A stretch of 11,635 nucleotides of DNA from contig CANRBD010000032.1 in the NCBI GenBank assembly GCA_947628765.1, forward strand, positions 1 through 11,635, in the 5' to 3' direction. The notes under the pieces are model-generated. The model was not told the origin of the DNA and did no database searches. It saw only the letters and a program-made list of their open reading frames with translations. The translations under genes were made by a program, and so were the position numbers. Shown in pieces: positions 6,435-11,635 of the stretch. The DNA is from an uncultured Bacilli bacterium. Lineage in GTDB: Bacteria > Bacillota_I > Bacilli_A > RF39 > UBA660. How positions within the stretch are numbered: the first letter of the stretch is position 1; the number at the start of each line of letters is the position of its first letter.

Positions 6435-7427
6435 TTAAACTTTATAATATGTTTGATTTTTACTTGTGGGTTTGCTTGGGTTAGTCATTTTTATAAGACC
6501 ATTTTCAAGTGCTGGTTTTAAATAATGCTCTCTAAAAGATATCCTTGATTTTAGCTTTAATTTTTCCATTAATTCTTTAGATGACATGGCTATACCGTCT
6601 TCCATTACAGCCAATAATTTTTTTACATAAGGGCTAATATAATTTGCTTCATTAGAAGCATTTTTAATTAAATCATCTAAAACTTCATCAATCATTTTTA
6701 ACATAAATTCAATAAATTCGGTAGAATTACCTTTTGCATTACAATTATTAATTGCTTTATAATATTCATCTTGGTATTTCTTTATTTGTGATTCAATGGG
6801 AACATATTCAAATATTTTTTCCCAGTTATATAATAAAATATTTTGCCATAATCTGACGGTTCTTCCATTGCCATCGCTAAATGGATGGATAAATACAAAT
6901 TCATAATGAAATATGGAAGATAATATTAATGGATGAATGGTGTCTTTATTTTTTTTGACCCAATCTAATAGTTGGCTTATTAAAGGTTCTACCATTTTTG
7001 GTTTAGGACATACATGGATGCATACATCGCCATCAAATACACCTTCATTACCTTTTCTAAATTCGCCTGATTCTTCCATGGTTAAAAAAGTAATTATTCC
7101 ATGAATTTTTTTTAAATCTTCTATAGAATACGGATTAATTTCTTTCATCATTTCATATGCTTTATATGCATTTTTTACTTCTTGAATTTCCTTTTGCTCT
7201 CCTATAACTAATTTTCCATCGATAATATCTTTTACTTGATTAAAAGATAAGGTGTTGTCTTCTATGGCAAGTGATGAATGAATAGAATGTATTCGATTGT
7301 TTCTTCTTAAAATTGGCATTTTATTTAAATTTTTATAATTATCTAATTTTCCAATCTTTTTCATAATTGAAGAAATACGTTCTAAAATAATATTAGTAAT
7401 TTCGAAAGGCGGAGTATAATTTTTCAC
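6435..7427 (-). CDS. Fic-domain protein adenylyltransferase with C-terminal winged helix
   Basis: The 330-aa protein is predicted to transfer AMP from ATP to hydroxyl side chains of target proteins. The Fic signature HPFSDGNGRTVR lies at 181-192, with catalytic H181. Upstream, HSSLAIEDN (50-58) fits the N-terminal inhibitory helix of class II Fic proteins, (S/T)xxxE(G/N): S52 and E56 are in place, but the next residue is D57 rather than G or N. The C-terminal 60 residues or so (VMEDGIAMSSKELMEKL and onward) look like a winged-helix DNA-binding domain, common in this Fic type and compatible with autoregulation. The GTG start is supported by GAGGTGAT (7434-7441) with 6 nt spacing and by a consensus promoter upstream. 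No antitoxin-like gene adjoins it. The gene stands alone, bracketed by matching hairpin repeats, and looks like an accessory insertion. Confidence 0.93.
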   Translation of the reverse strand: MKNYTPPFEITNIILERISSIMKKIGKLDNYKNLNKMPILRRNNRIHSIHSSLAIEDNTLSFNQVKDIIDGKLVIGEQKEIQEVKNAYKAYEMMKEINPYSIEDLKKIHGIITFLTMEESGEFRKGNEGVFDGDVCIHVCPKPKMVEPLISQLLDWVKKNKDTIHPLILSSIFHYEFVFIHPFSDGNGRTVRLWQNILLYNWEKIFEYVPIESQIKKYQDEYYKAINNCNAKGNSTEFIEFMLKMIDEVLDDLIKNASNEANYISPYVKKLLAVMEDGIAMSSKELMEKLKLKSRISFREHYLKPALENGLIKMTNPSKPTSKNQTYYKV

Positions 7428-7456
7428 TATATAATCACCTCATATTCTTATATATT

Positions 7457-7485
7457 ATTATACTATATTCGAGGGTATTAGTCAA
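7457..7485 (-). promoter_or_regulatory. Promoter of the Fic gene
   Basis: On the - strand TTGACT (7480-7485), a 17-bp spacer and TATAAT (7457-7462) lie just upstream of the ribosome binding site and GTG. Further upstream, AYATACAAGA occurs twice on the - strand (about 7485-7522), a possible but unproven regulator site. Confidence 0.85.
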
Positions 7486-7521
7486 TCATCTTGTATGTTT
7501 TTCTATATGTTTTCTTGTATA

Positions 7522-7549
7522 TTAAAAATACGATTATTTTTCGTATTTT
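7522..7549. repeat. Hairpin repeat copy 2, terminator of the helical-repeat gene
   Basis: AAAAATACGA (7524-7533) and TCGTATTTTT (7541-7550) form a 10-bp stem. On the - strand it ends in TTTTTAA and terminates the gene whose TAA stop (7534-7536) is in its loop. It matches copy 1 at 6346-6374 apart from one missing A, in the same orientation. Confidence 0.85.
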
Positions 7550-8265
7550 TTTGTCACTGGACTAATCATACAAATGTGATTAGAGAAAGGTAAAACTGAA
7601 ATTTTTGCATATTTAAAAGGGTTATAGGTAATTTTATAATGACTGATGTCCATATAATATTTATCAAAAAAATCGATATCTAATTTGAATGGGTTAAAAT
7701 AATTTTCTCTTTTTCTTTGAAGTGCATATTGTAGGGCTTCATGGAATAAAGCTTCAAAATTGGTTTCATTATTAAAGCCCTGATCATTATTTAAATTATA
7801 GTCTTCCATAAATTTGATAGCTTGATACGCGCTATATTTTTTAATTTGTCTTAGTAAATAAATAGAGGTTTTAGTGTGACAAATCTCACTAGCTTCAAGG
7901 CCATTTATTTCACGTAAATATATTTCAAAAGGTATTAACTTTTTAAATAAATTTTTATTAACTAAAGGTTTTAACTCTTCTAAATAAGCTAAAGCTCCTT
8001 CGAAGTCATATTTTTCAAAAGCAATTTGGAAAAGACATAGAAGTAGTTCAACATTTTGCGAGTTATCTATATAATATTTTTCAAAAATACGATTGGCTTC
8101 TTCTTTTTTACCATCTAAAAGTAATGATTGCCCATAAATAATACCCATTTTATCAGAAGCATTATCGCTTTCATATAGTCTTTGGCTTAGCCCATAGACC
8201 TCTTTATATTGATGATTTCTTTTGAGTTTATAAATGGCATTTTCAATTTCTTTAATTTCATCCAT
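7534..8265 (-). CDS. Uncharacterised helical-repeat (TPR-like) protein
   Basis: No family is recognised with confidence. The 243-aa product has alternating amphipathic helices in residues 1-170 with TPR-like spacing of small and aromatic residues, for example KMGIIYGQSLLLDGKKEEANRI (about 40-61) and YDFEGALAYLEELKP. The more compact C-terminal part is rich in Tyr, Phe and Asp. No signal peptide or membrane segment is seen, so a cytosolic protein-interaction role is the most that can be inferred. The reading frame extends to an ATG at 8316, but the promoter lies inside that extension. The ATG at 8265 is preceded by a GAGATGAT-type ribosome binding site and fits the predicted transcript start. 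The C-terminal codons and stop are embedded in the hairpin repeat at 7522-7549. It converges on the Fic/serS region and lies downstream of rpsD, with a separate promoter. Confidence 0.75.
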   Translation of the reverse strand: MDEIKEIENAIYKLKRNHQYKEVYGLSQRLYESDNASDKMGIIYGQSLLLDGKKEEANRIFEKYYIDNSQNVELLLCLFQIAFEKYDFEGALAYLEELKPLVNKNLFKKLIPFEIYLREINGLEASEICHTKTSIYLLRQIKKYSAYQAIKFMEDYNLNNDQGFNNETNFEALFHEALQYALQRKRENYFNPFKLDIDFFDKYYMDISHYKITYNPFKYAKISVLPFSNHICMISPVTKKYEK

Positions 8266-8287
8266 AGTATCATCTCGCATAAAGCAT

Positions 8288-8316
8288 ATAATAGCACATT
8301 TGTTTTTGAAAAGCAA
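8288..8316 (-). promoter_or_regulatory. Promoter of the helical-repeat gene
   Basis: On the - strand TTGCTT (8311-8316), a 17-bp spacer ending in TGTGC, and TATTAT (8288-8293) form an extended -10 promoter. It sits between the rpsD terminator and the ATG at 8265. Confidence 0.75.
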
Positions 8317-8320
8317 ATTA

Positions 8321-8348
8321 AAGAAAAAATTGGTATAAAACCAATTTT
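8321..8348 (-). terminator. Intrinsic terminator of rpsD
   Basis: AAAATTGGT (8326-8334) and ACCAATTTT (8340-8348) form a 9-bp stem with a 5-nt loop. On the - strand it is followed by TTTTTTCTT. The stem begins within the rpsD stop codon. Confidence 0.88.
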
Positions 8349-8949
8349 ATCTGTTATAGAATTCAATAATTAATGATTCATTGATATCAGCATTTAATTC
8401 ACTACGTTCTGGCATTCTAACGTAAGTAGCTTCCATTTTTTTGTCATCATAAGAGATATATTCAACTCTATTATGTAAGGCTTCTAATGAAGCTTTTACA
8501 ATAGCAAGTTCTTTATCTCTTTCTCTTAAACCGATAACGTCACCAGGTTTAACAGTATATGATGGAATGTCTACTTTTTTGCCATTAACGGTAACGTGTC
8601 CATGATTAACAAATTGTCTTGCGCCTTTTCTCGTAGAAGCAAAACCGATACGATAAACTAAATTGTCTAAACGACTTTCTAATAGTTTAAGTAAATTTTC
8701 ACCATGTACACCTTTCATTTTGCCAGCATTATCAAATACTTTTCTAAATTGTTTTTCGTTTAAGCCATACATAAATCTAACTTTTTGTTTTTCTTGTAAT
8801 TGAACGCCATAGTTAGAAAGTTTTTTTCTTCTATCTTGTCCGTGTTCTCCTGGAATGTAAGGTTTTTTTGCAAGTTCTTTGCCACTTTCAAGAATAGAAA
8901 AACCTAAACGACGTGATTTTTTATAAGCTGGTCCTGTGTATCTTGCCAT
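8347..8949 (-). CDS. rpsD: 30S ribosomal protein S4
   Basis: The 200-aa protein is a primary 16S rRNA-binding protein of the small subunit. The N-terminal region MARYTGPAYKKSRRLG is typical of the Bacillota form. The S4 RNA-binding domain is at about 90-150, with LESRLDNLVYRIGFA and FVNHGHVTVNGKKVD. The C-terminal MPERSELNADINESLIIEFY is characteristic. Length is normal (about 200 aa), and the ATG is preceded by GAAGGGAGG (8955-8963). As in other Bacilli, rpsD stands outside the alpha operon and next to ezrA; here the two diverge. S4 is a known translational autoregulator, and the structured leader upstream fits that. Confidence 0.98.
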   Translation of the reverse strand: MARYTGPAYKKSRRLGFSILESGKELAKKPYIPGEHGQDRRKKLSNYGVQLQEKQKVRFMYGLNEKQFRKVFDNAGKMKGVHGENLLKLLESRLDNLVYRIGFASTRKGARQFVNHGHVTVNGKKVDIPSYTVKPGDVIGLRERDKELAIVKASLEALHNRVEYISYDDKKMEATYVRMPERSELNADINESLIIEFYNR

Positions 8950-9103
8950 ATTTTCCTCCCTTCATATCGTGAGAGGTTATCTTCAAAATATTATAGGGTG
9001 TATTAAATTAATATCTTCGCTTCGCAGCTAAAGTTACACAATAATCCCTTAAAGGAAATAAACACATTATAAATTCTGAAAATAACGCTGCTTTTCAACA
9101 CGC
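8950..9103 (-). promoter_or_regulatory. Structured rpsD leader, candidate S4 autoregulatory element
   Basis: About 150 transcribed nt separate the promoter from rpsD. Read on the - strand, the last hairpin pairs CCTCTC (8971-8976) with GGGAGG (8955-8960), six pairs including one G-U, which masks the ribosome binding site. Upstream, ATTAT-T-GTGTA pairs with TACAC-CCT-ATAAT, closing a region that holds a GCT-GCGA-AGC hairpin with a GNRA loop. This matches the idea of S4 leaders known in Bacillota, but I could not align it to a covariance model. Confidence 0.65.
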
Positions 9104-9109
9104 TTCTTA

Positions 9110-9138
9110 ATTATATTATGTTTTTCCTTATAAGTCAA
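9110..9138 (-). promoter_or_regulatory. Promoter of rpsD
   Basis: On the - strand TTGACT (9133-9138), a 17-bp spacer and TATAAT (9110-9115), with start predicted near 9103. Two copies of AT(G/T)TTTAGTCTT lie 20 bp apart at and upstream of the -35 (9137-9148 and 9157-9168). Confidence 0.9.
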
Positions 9139-9181
9139 GACTAAACATCGGAAAAAAAGACTAAAAATCAGTGCTTTTTTG

Positions 9182-9228
9182 AAAAAACCGACAAAATCAT
9201 ACAAAACTATACAAAAATGTGTTAAAAT
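9182..9228 (+). promoter_or_regulatory. ezrA promoter with phased A-tracts
   Basis: TAAAAT (9223-9228) is preceded by TGTGT (9218-9222), an extended -10 nearly identical to that of polA. The -35 is weak (TACAAA, 9200-9205). A-tracts begin at 9182, 9193, 9203 and 9213, about one helical turn apart, which predicts bent DNA or an UP-like element. The leader is only about 10 nt. Confidence 0.65.
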
Positions 9229-9244
9229 AATAATAGGTGGTATT

Positions 9245-10969
9245 ATGGACAATATGATGATAATTAGTGTTATTTCAATTATTTGTTTAGTTATATTTGT
9301 AATTGTGATGCTGGTTTTCGCGAAAAAAAGAAGAAGAAATAAATACCGAAAAATGCTTGATAAGCTAGAATATGAAAAAAATCAGATTGCTTCTGCGCCG
9401 GTTGGACCAGAGCTAGCTAAAGTAGAATCATATTTAAAAAACGAAAAATTAGAATCATTATATACCGATTGGCAAGACCGATTAACTGATATTCGTGAAA
9501 CAAAAATACCCAAACTTACCGATATGTTAGTAGATGCTGAGTATGCAATTTCGGGGGCTGATTATAAAAGTGCAATGTATAAAATTGCCCAGTTAGAAAT
9601 GGAAGTTTATAAGGTACGTACTACTTCTGATATTCTTTTAGATGAAATTAAGGAGCTTACTTCTAGTGAGGAACGTAACCGTGCAATTATAACGAAACTA
9701 AAAACCAAATACCGCGAATTATATGAACTATTTACCGATAGAAAAGCCGAATATGGCGATATGGCTGAACCTATTGAACTACAATTCGAAAATATTTCTA
9801 GGCGTTTTGAAGATTTTGAATATATCATGGAAAAAAATGAATATGAGGAAGTTAAAGATATTGTCAAAGCTATTCAAACGATGCTTAATCATATAGAAGT
9901 TATTATCGAAGAAATGCCATCAGTAGTGTTAATTGGTGAAGGAATTTTACCAAAGAAAATTAAAGAAATTAAAACCATTTACGATAAAATGGTCGAGTTA
10001 GGTTATTCTTTAGATTATTTAAATGTCGATTTTAATATTAATGAAGCTAATAATAAAATTAAAGATATTTTAGATCGTGCTAAAGTTTTAGATTTAGAAG
10101 ATAGTGTCTTTGAACTTAAAGTTTTAACAGAATATTTTGAAAATTTGTTTAATAGTTTTGAAAAAGAAAAAATTATTAAAAATGAGTATGAAGATGCCAC
10201 AAAAACTTTAGATACTAAACTTCAAAAAACTAACTTTTTAGTAGAAGACATTTTTAAAGAATTAGATTCTTTAAAAAGAATGTATGATTTAAAAGAAGAA
10301 GATATTACTTTACTTGAAGAAGTTAAAGGCAAGTTAGATGAATTAAATAAAGATAGTGATACTTTAAAAATGCATGCTAAAAATCATACTTTTGCTTATT
10401 CGAAATTAACCGAAGAAGTTGAACATTTAGTAGTTAGGCTATCTGATATTGAAGAAAAATTAGATCAAGGTATTAGTGTTATTGGCAGTATGCATGATGA
10501 TGAACTTAGGGCTCGTCAGCAATTAGATGAGGTTAATATTTTACTTAAAGATGCTAAAAGTCAAATTAGAAATTATAATTTACCAGTTATCCCTAATAGC
10601 TATTATGTTGAGTTAAAAGAGGCTGGACAGGCCATTAGAGAAATTGTCAAAGAACTTGATAAGAAACCACTAACCATTGAAGTTTTAAATACCAGAGTTG
10701 ATACGGCTCGTGATTTAGCTTTAAAGTTATTTGGCAAAACTAAAGAAATGGTAAAAACGGCGATGTTTGCTGAAATGGCTATTGTCTATGGCAACCGTTA
10801 TCGTTCTGTCGAAGTTGAACTTGATAAAAACTTAAGTTATTCTGAAGTATTATTTAATAAGGGTGAGTATAAAAAATCTTTAGAACTTAGTATCAATGCT
10901 TTAAATAAAATAGAACCAGGAATTTATGATAAATTATTAGATTTCTATAGTGAAGAAGAAGCCAAGTAA
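9245..10969 (+). CDS. ezrA: Septation ring formation regulator EzrA
   Basis: The 574-aa protein is a membrane-anchored regulator of FtsZ ring formation in Bacillota; B. subtilis EzrA is about 562 aa. One N-terminal transmembrane helix (about residues 5-26) is followed by the basic stop-transfer stretch KKRRR. The rest is a long cytoplasmic helical region matching EzrA spectrin-like repeats, with conserved elements such as ESLYTDWQDRLTDI, IPKLTDMLVDAE and, near the C-terminus, EMAIVYGNRYRS. The frame extends upstream to 9179, but the promoter lies in that extension. The ATG at 9245 has AGGTGG (9235-9240) 4 nt before it and puts the membrane helix at the N-terminus as in the family. It diverges from rpsD, a neighbour in other Bacilli too. 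The stop codon is in the loop of its terminator. Confidence 0.95.
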   Translation: MDNMMIISVISIICLVIFVIVMLVFAKKRRRNKYRKMLDKLEYEKNQIASAPVGPELAKVESYLKNEKLESLYTDWQDRLTDIRETKIPKLTDMLVDAEYAISGADYKSAMYKIAQLEMEVYKVRTTSDILLDEIKELTSSEERNRAIITKLKTKYRELYELFTDRKAEYGDMAEPIELQFENISRRFEDFEYIMEKNEYEEVKDIVKAIQTMLNHIEVIIEEMPSVVLIGEGILPKKIKEIKTIYDKMVELGYSLDYLNVDFNINEANNKIKDILDRAKVLDLEDSVFELKVLTEYFENLFNSFEKEKIIKNEYEDATKTLDTKLQKTNFLVEDIFKELDSLKRMYDLKEEDITLLEEVKGKLDELNKDSDTLKMHAKNHTFAYSKLTEEVEHLVVRLSDIEEKLDQGISVIGSMHDDELRARQQLDEVNILLKDAKSQIRNYNLPVIPNSYYVELKEAGQAIREIVKELDKKPLTIEVLNTRVDTARDLALKLFGKTKEMVKTAMFAEMAIVYGNRYRSVEVELDKNLSYSEVLFNKGEYKKSLELSINALNKIEPGIYDKLLDFYSEEEAK

Positions 10970-10979
10970 GGCTTCTTTT
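10955..10979 (+). terminator. Terminator of ezrA
   Basis: AAGAAGCC (10956-10963) pairs with GGCTTCTT (10970-10977) around a 6-nt loop that contains the TAA stop. Only four Ts end the stem, so efficiency may be moderate. Confidence 0.7.
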
Positions 10980-10985
10980 GCTATC

Positions 10986-11008
10986 AAAAAAATCACTTTT
11001 AAGTGATT
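10986..11008 (-). terminator. Terminator of the XRE regulator gene
   Basis: AATCACTT (10991-10998) and AAGTGATT (11001-11008) form an 8-bp inverted repeat. On the - strand a run of seven Ts (complement of 10986-10992) overlaps and ends the stem. The regulator's stop codon overlaps the stem. Confidence 0.85.
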
Positions 11009-11438
11009 AGAGGCGACCTAATAAATAGTCCATGGAAACTGAATAATAAATAGCTAATAAATATAATTTATAACCAGTAAGACCAATACCTAATTCATAA
11101 CGTGAATATGCCGATTGGGAAAATCCAATGTCTTGGCATATTTTTTCTTGTGATAATTTTTTATCTTTCCGAATTTTTTTAATTCTATTGCCAATAGATT
11201 TTAAATTTATTTTTGAACAATAATTGAAATTTTTGTCAGGGGAAATTTCATAAATATAATCAACATTTACTTTAAAGTAATTAGCAAAATTATTTAAAGT
11301 ATTTAAATCAAAGTCTAAAATTCCCACTTCTATTTTACTATATTTGCTGCGAGTAATTGATAAGGCTTTAGCTACTTGTTCTTGAGTAAGGTCGTTATCA
11401 ATACGCAAATCATTTACGTGTTTAAATTTTGGAACCAT
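11007..11438 (-). CDS. Tandem XRE-family HTH regulator
   Basis: The 143-aa protein is made of two Cro/C1-type helix-turn-helix domains with no extra ligand domain. Domain 1 (about 8-65) has LTQEQVAKALSITRSKYSKIE and ends in VDYIYEI. Domain 2 (about 82-143) has LSQEKICQDIGFSQSAYSRYE and ends in MDYLLGRL, the usual XRE C-terminus. The halves are clearly related, an internal duplication that would let a monomer present two DNA-binding units. The ATG at 11438 has AGGTGAT (11445-11451) upstream. A TAAAAT (11459-11464, - strand) may be its -10, but no convincing -35 is seen. It diverges from the gene starting at 11579, and palindromes lie in the shared region, so control of itself and that neighbour is likely but unproven. 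Confidence 0.9.
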   Translation of the reverse strand: MVPKFKHVNDLRIDNDLTQEQVAKALSITRSKYSKIEVGILDFDLNTLNNFANYFKVNVDYIYEISPDKNFNYCSKINLKSIGNRIKKIRKDKKLSQEKICQDIGFSQSAYSRYELGIGLTGYKLYLLAIYYSVSMDYLLGRL

Positions 11439-11465
11439 AAGAATATCACCTATTAATAATTTTAA

Positions 11466-11475
11466 TCTAGGTAGA
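11466..11475. other. Candidate operator palindrome by the XRE gene
   Basis: TCTA-GG-TAGA is an inverted repeat with a 2-bp centre, located immediately upstream of the likely -10 of the XRE gene. Binding by the regulator is inferred from position only. Confidence 0.35.
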
Positions 11476-11484
11476 CATTAAATA

Positions 11485-11513
11485 TTGACTTTTGCGCAAT
11501 AAATGGGTAAAAT
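11485..11513 (+). promoter_or_regulatory. Promoter of the gene starting at 11579, with internal palindrome
   Basis: TTGACT (11485-11490), a 17-bp spacer and TAAAAT (11508-11513). The spacer contains the perfect palindrome TTGCGCAA (11492-11499), well placed for repression by a dimeric regulator such as the adjacent XRE protein. Predicted leader is about 60 nt. Confidence 0.8.
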
Positions 11514-11578
11514 AAACTATAGAGTAGTCGAGAATGGCACTAATAAGTTTAATTTAAGAAATTATAGGAGGTAAAATA

Positions 11579-11635
11579 ATGACACATAAAGGAAAAAGAG
11601 GATTAATAATAGTAAGTTTGTGTATGGTGGTAATG
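11579..11635 (+). CDS. Start of a probable membrane-anchored or exported protein (cut by window end)
   Basis: Only 19 codons are present, reading MTHKGKRGL followed by IIVSLCMVVM. A short basic N-terminus (K4, K6, R7) followed by a hydrophobic stretch is what a signal peptide or N-terminal membrane anchor looks like. TAGGAGGT (11565-11572) is a strong ribosome binding site 7 nt before the ATG, and a consensus promoter lies 65 nt further upstream, so the gene is very likely real. Nothing can be said about its function. It is divergent from the XRE regulator gene and a candidate target of it. Confidence 0.75.
   Translation, partial: MTHKGKRGLIIVSLCMVVM

Noticed and set aside
6435..7427. Fic gene as a classical toxin-antitoxin pair
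   Set aside because: There is no small antitoxin gene adjacent on either side, and the inhibitory motif is on the same polypeptide.
9067..9252. 61-codon open frame on the - strand between rpsD and ezrA
   Set aside because: It runs through the rpsD promoter and leader and the ezrA promoter, and its composition is low complexity.
9607..10200. Two Ser/Leu-rich open frames on the - strand inside ezrA
   Set aside because: They mirror the Glu/Lys-rich coiled-coil codons of ezrA and have no initiation signals.
1..11635. CRISPR arrays, tRNA or rRNA genes, insertion sequences
   Set aside because: No regularly spaced repeats, cloverleaf sequences, transposase reading frames or rRNA signatures were found; the only notable long repeat pair is the hairpin at 6346 and 7522.

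Overview
The window is low-GC, gene-dense DNA from a Bacillota (Bacilli-type) bacterium. The evidence is a membrane-anchored EzrA-like division protein, a free-standing rpsD next to ezrA, a canonical T-box, strong AGGAGG/AGGTGA ribosome binding sites, and TTGACA/TATAAT promoters with 17-bp spacers. TGA is used as a stop (ends of the genes at 4373 and 5069), so this is not a TGA=Trp mollicute. An uncultured host-associated lineage near Erysipelotrichia/RF39 would fit, but that placement is inference.

Positions 1-4373 (+ strand): the C-terminal part of a DUF1016/YhcG-type PDDEXK nuclease, then polA (DNA polymerase I with a degenerate proofreading domain), a cation-diffusion-facilitator metal exporter, and a 161-aa coiled-coil protein. 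The last three are closely spaced and probably cotranscribed.

Positions 4351-6416 (+): a consensus promoter lies in the last codons of the coiled-coil gene and drives a T-box leader with a serine (UCU) specifier. The first gene behind it is not serS but a second 154-aa coiled-coil gene whose N-terminal part resembles the coiled-coil gene upstream of the T-box. serS follows with a 4-nt overlap. The seryl-tRNA synthetase has motifs that look closer to the archaeal/eukaryotic type than to the usual bacterial type. The pair of related unknown genes around a serine-sensing riboswitch is the most unusual arrangement here.

Positions 6346-8346 (- strand): a Fic-domain AMPylase gene with its own promoter is bracketed by two nearly identical 28/29-nt hairpin repeats. 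It lies between serS (+) and an unrecognised helical-repeat gene (-). The layout suggests a cassette that split a bidirectional terminator once shared by two converging genes.

Positions 8347-10979: rpsD (-) and ezrA (+) diverge from a 295-bp region. rpsD has a leader of about 150 nt that ends in a hairpin masking its ribosome binding site, as expected for S4 autoregulation. The ezrA promoter is preceded by A-tracts phased at 10 bp. Positions 10986-11635 hold a tandem-HTH XRE regulator (-) diverging from the first 19 codons of a probable membrane or exported protein (+), with small palindromes in the shared promoter region. The T-box, the S4-type leader and the XRE gene supply the visible regulation; the rest is replication, translation, division and metal homeostasis housekeeping plus one accessory Fic cassette.
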